DNA of 64,000 bases from Hyphomicrobiales bacterium (lineage in GTDB: Bacteria > Pseudomonadota > Alphaproteobacteria > Rhizobiales > Rhizobiaceae): assembly GCA_900466875.1 (NCBI GenBank), contig UBNQ01000037.1:110399-174398 (forward strand). The letters run 5' to 3'. The notes under the pieces were generated by a model. The model worked only from the letters and a program-made list of their open reading frames with translations, ran no database searches and had not been told where the DNA came from. Below, one piece after another: positions 61,713-64,000 of this stretch. Positions within the stretch are counted from its first letter, which is position 1; each line of letters starts with the position of its first letter. A program made the position numbers and the translations under genes.

Positions 61713-63416
61713 TTAGAAGGTCTGGCCGGCGATCATCGCCAGATGCTCAACGATCGGACCGAGTGCCAATGCGGGGAAGAAGGTCAGGCCGCCGACGATC
61801 AGGATCGTGCCGACGAGAAGACCGACGAACAGCCCGCCATCGGTGGGGAACGTGCCGGCCGACGCCGGAACCGTCTTCTTGGCAATCAGCGATCCGGCAA
61901 TCGCAAGCGCCGGGATGATGACCAGAAAACGCCCCATCAGCATGCCGAGGCCCAGCGTGATGTTGTACCAGGGCGTATTGGCCGTGAGGCCGCCGAAGGC
62001 CGAGCCGTTATTCGCCGCAGCCGACGTGTAGGCGTAGAGAATTTCGGAGAACCCGTGCGGGCCGCCGGTGCCGACAGACGCCACCGCCGACGGCATGACG
62101 CTGGAAATCGCTGTGAAAACCAGCATGGCAAGCGGCAGGCAGAGAATGGCAAGCACGGCCATCTTCATCTCCTTCGCCTCGATCTTCTTGCCGAGATATT
62201 CCGGCGTGCGACCGACCATCAGGCCTGCCACGAAGATGGCGATGATGATGAACAGGATGATTCCGTAGAACCCCGCGCCGACGCCGCCGACGATGACTTC
62301 GCCGAGCTGCATGTTGATGAGCGGGATCAGCCCGCCGAGTGCGGTAAAGGAACCGTGCATGGCATTGACCGCACCGCAGGATGCCGCCGTGGTGATGACA
62401 GCAAACAGCGAGGACATGACGACGCCGAAGCGGACTTCCTTGCCCTCCATGTTGCCGCCCGACAGGCCCATCGCATGCATGATCGGATTGCCGGAAGCTT
62501 CCGCCCAGTAGACGACGGTGACGCCGACGATAAACAGGACGCCCATGGCGCCGAGGATCGCCCAGCCCTGGCGCTGGTTGCCGACCATGCGTCCGAAGAC
62601 ATTGGTAAACGCAGCCCCGATCGCAAAGATCGACAGCATCTGGATCATGTTCGAGATGTTGTCGGGGTTTTCGAACGGATGCGCCGAATTGGCATTGAAG
62701 AAACCGCCGCCATTGGTGCCGAGCATTTTTATCGCCAGCTGTGACGCGACCGGACCAAGTGCGATCGTCTGCTGTGCGCCTTCAAGCGTCGTCGCGCTGA
62801 CATAGGCGCCGAAAGTCTGCGGCACGCCGAGCGCGACATAGACAAGCGTCAACACGATGCAGATCGGCAGAAGAATATAGAGGGTGGCGCGTGTCATATC
62901 GACCCAGAAATTGCCGAGCGCCTTACCCGAGGCGCGGGAAAAGGCGCGGATCAGACCGATGGCGATCGCCATGCCGGTCGCGGCAGAGACGAAGTTCTGC
63001 ACGGCGAGCCCGACCATTTGGCTGAGATAGGACATCGTGCTTTCGCCGCCATAACTCTGCCAGTTGGTGTTGGCGACGAAGCTGATTGCGGTGTTGAAGG
63101 ACAGGTCCGGCCCGATGGCGGACATGCCCGCTGGATTGAGCGGCAGGACGTCCTGAAAGCGCAGCAGACCGTAAAGCACGAGCAAGCCGGCGAGATTGAA
63201 CATCAGCATCGCGAACGCATAGGTCGTCCAATGCTGCTCTTCGCGCTCGCTGGTGCCGGCCAGCGCATAAAGCCCCCGTTCGATCGGAACGAGGACCGGT
63301 GAAAGCAAGGTGCGTTCGCCGGAAAACACCCGCGTCATATAGGCGCCGAGCGGTTTGACGATCACAAGCAGGATCCCGCAGAAGACGAGGATCTGAAACC
63401 ATCCGTTGAGGGTCAT
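61713..63416 (-). CDS. kdpA: KdpA, potassium-translocating subunit
   Basis: Channel-like potassium-binding subunit of the Kdp pump, related to the SKT superfamily. It has 567 residues and about ten membrane helices. Filter-loop signatures include TNWQSYGGESTMSYLSQM, TNGGGFFNANSAHPFENP and SAAANNGSAFGGL. It lies 31 bases after kdpF and 12 bases before the 58-codon gene. Confidence 0.96.
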   Translation of the reverse strand: MTLNGWFQILVFCGILLVIVKPLGAYMTRVFSGERTLLSPVLVPIERGLYALAGTSEREEQHWTTYAFAMLMFNLAGLLVLYGLLRFQDVLPLNPAGMSAIGPDLSFNTAISFVANTNWQSYGGESTMSYLSQMVGLAVQNFVSAATGMAIAIGLIRAFSRASGKALGNFWVDMTRATLYILLPICIVLTLVYVALGVPQTFGAYVSATTLEGAQQTIALGPVASQLAIKMLGTNGGGFFNANSAHPFENPDNISNMIQMLSIFAIGAAFTNVFGRMVGNQRQGWAILGAMGVLFIVGVTVVYWAEASGNPIMHAMGLSGGNMEGKEVRFGVVMSSLFAVITTAASCGAVNAMHGSFTALGGLIPLINMQLGEVIVGGVGAGFYGIILFIIIAIFVAGLMVGRTPEYLGKKIEAKEMKMAVLAILCLPLAMLVFTAISSVMPSAVASVGTGGPHGFSEILYAYTSAAANNGSAFGGLTANTPWYNITLGLGMLMGRFLVIIPALAIAGSLIAKKTVPASAGTFPTDGGLFVGLLVGTILIVGGLTFFPALALGPIVEHLAMIAGQTF

Positions 63417-63447
63417 GTGAGGAAACTTTCAGTTCCCGAAGGCTTCA

Positions 63448-63537
63448 TCAGAAGCGTTCGGGGCGGATGAGAGCATAGGTGAGGTAAAGGGTGAGAAGGA
63501 CGGTGACGCCACCGCCGAGCACATAGTCGAGTATCAT
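63448..63537 (-). CDS. kdpF: KdpF, small stabilising subunit
   Basis: Twenty-nine-residue single-helix peptide of the KdpFABC complex, read directly from the sequence (ATG at 63537, TGA at 63448-63450). It begins MILDYVLGGGVTVLL and ends in the typical ALIRPERF tail. It lies 13 bases after another tiny membrane gene and 31 bases before kdpA. The size and C-terminal RPERF are characteristic of KdpF. Confidence 0.9.
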   Translation of the reverse strand: MILDYVLGGGVTVLLTLYLTYALIRPERF

Positions 63538-63550
63538 CGCGCTCTCCCCC

Positions 63551-63634
63551 TCAAAGCCTGTCGCAGGCGCGGGTGTAAGCGAAGCAAAGGGCGAAGAAGA
63601 CGATCGCCGTGCAAACGAGAATGATGTCCATCAT
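63551..63634 (-). CDS. 27-residue membrane peptide at the head of the kdp operon
   Basis: Tiny gene read directly: ATG at 63634 (or 63631), TGA at 63551-63553. It encodes MMDIILVCTAIVFFALCFAY then TRACDRL, a single hydrophobic helix with a charged tail. AAAGGAG lies 9 bases upstream of the first ATG. Similar peptides ending in ACxRL are common upstream of kdpF in alphaproteobacteria, from memory, usually unnamed. It is the first gene of the operon and may be a further small subunit or assembly factor. Confidence 0.75.
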   Translation of the reverse strand: MMDIILVCTAIVFFALCFAYTRACDRL

Positions 63635-63797
63635 CGATCTGGACTCCTTTGATCTGATCGAGGCCAGACAAGCCAACGGGCGCCATCCGGCTGGACGACA
63701 CCTCGGCGGTTCTGGTGTGAAGAGGATCTTTCGATCTCCCGAGCCCGAATATGGCGCTAGAGCGCATAGGGGTTCGAGACGGGCGGGGGAGCAAAGA

Positions 63798-63819
63798 TAT
63801 AGGAATTTTATAGGAATTT
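63798..63819. promoter_or_regulatory. Tandem 11-base repeat, candidate KdpE site
   Basis: TATAGGAATTT occurs twice, back to back, about 165 bases upstream of the first kdp gene. The 11-base period equals one DNA turn, as in direct-repeat sites bound by OmpR-family dimers such as KdpE. It is strongly AT-rich within GC-rich sequence. Confidence 0.5.
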
Positions 63820-63884
63820 TCGGGGTGGGGACGGCCGGGTCTTCCTCTCCTTCGTTCGGCACCCAGCCGAACTGCTGAGAATGG

Positions 63885-64000
63885 AAAGTCCCCCTCTGGC
63901 CTGCCGGCCATCTCCCCCACAAGGGGGGAGAAAACCTGCAACACCCGCCCTGCCTCAATGAAATTCGGCGGATGCGCCCCGGTTAAGCCCTCCCCCTTGT
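63885..64000. repeat. Dispersed rhizobial intergenic repeat, family B relative, cut by window edge
   Basis: It contains GGCCTGCCGGCC, then a hairpin CTCCCCC-ACAA-GGGGGGAG (about 63911-63929) and the stretch CGCCCTGCCTCAAT (63948-63961). GCCTGCCGGC and CGCCCTGCCTCAAT also occur in the element at 47771-47920, with similar order. It continues beyond the window. Confidence 0.65.

Larger units (their letters stand above)
63635..64000. promoter_or_regulatory. kdp promoter region and window end
   Basis: This 366-base non-coding stretch lies upstream of the kdp operon. It contains the tandem 11-base repeat at 63798-63819 and, to its right, a repeat element from about 63885. The open frames here read through the repeat and are not convincing genes. 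Confidence 0.5.

Noticed and set aside
1..64000. tRNA, rRNA, CRISPR arrays, transposases, prophage or defence genes
   Set aside because: None seen; spacers between genes are short and filled by promoters, terminators or palindromic repeats.

Overview
This window looks like a secondary replicon (chromid or megaplasmid) of a Rhizobiaceae bacterium of the Rhizobium/Agrobacterium/Sinorhizobium group. The evidence is a succinoglycan-type exopolysaccharide block (exoU-exoX-exoY-exoF-exoQ), minCDE beside it with a CtrA box, many TRAP and sugar-acid catabolic genes, and intergenic palindromic repeats typical of rhizobia. The replicon type is inference; in S. meliloti both exo and min genes lie on pSymB. 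No tRNA, rRNA, CRISPR array or insertion sequence was seen.

Layout. (1) 1-11.6 kb: one end of an exopolysaccharide cluster. It holds the 5' end of an acyltransferase, a pyruvyltransferase-family protein, a Wzx-type flippase, three family 2 glycosyltransferases (two like ExoW and ExoU), the inhibitor ExoX, and exoY-exoF-exoQ. (2) 11.6-13.5 kb: minC-minD-minE. (3) 13.8-24.4 kb: a sugar-acid uptake and catabolism locus with a beta-hydroxyacid dehydrogenase, a DenD-like dehydrogenase, an FAD-linked oxidase, a GntR/FadR regulator, an FAH-family enzyme, a DctQMP TRAP transporter, a DMT permease and an enolase-superfamily dehydratase. Related palindromes sit in front of both arms. (4) 24.7-27.1 kb: a class III aminotransferase and an arginase-family ureohydrolase, probably for a guanidino compound. 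(5) 27.1-34.3 kb: a signalling and stress block with three response regulators, an AraC protein, a UBP zinc finger, a cNMP-domain thioredoxin-reductase-like flavoprotein without its CxxC, Dps, a small acidic protein and a PAS histidine kinase.

(6) 34.3-44.3 kb: ethanolamine ammonia-lyase eutBC, a potassium channel with a zinc ribbon, a dimethylglycine/sarcosine-dehydrogenase-like GcvT fusion, a YdhS-like flavoprotein and PQQ glucose dehydrogenase. (7) 44.7-51.6 kb: a YdeP-type molybdopterin oxidoreductase with a small partner, a DUF779-aldehyde dehydrogenase pair, its likely GAF-Fis regulator, and a DapA-family protein lacking the catalytic residues. (8) 51.8-63.6 kb: cation homeostasis with kup, a corA-like gene, and on the other strand a kdp operon that runs sORF-kdpF-kdpA-sORF-kdpB-kdpC-kdpD-kdpE-ptsN. 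Three very short membrane-protein genes (27, 29 and 58 codons) were read directly from the sequence. A 120-bp palindromic repeat sits between kdpC and kdpD.

The most interesting signals are the expanded kdp operon with extra small membrane proteins and a terminal EIIA-Ntr gene, the CxxC-less cNMP/TrxR-like protein in its stress module, the DapA-like probable pseudoenzyme, and the shared operator motif that ties the TRAP/DenD locus together.
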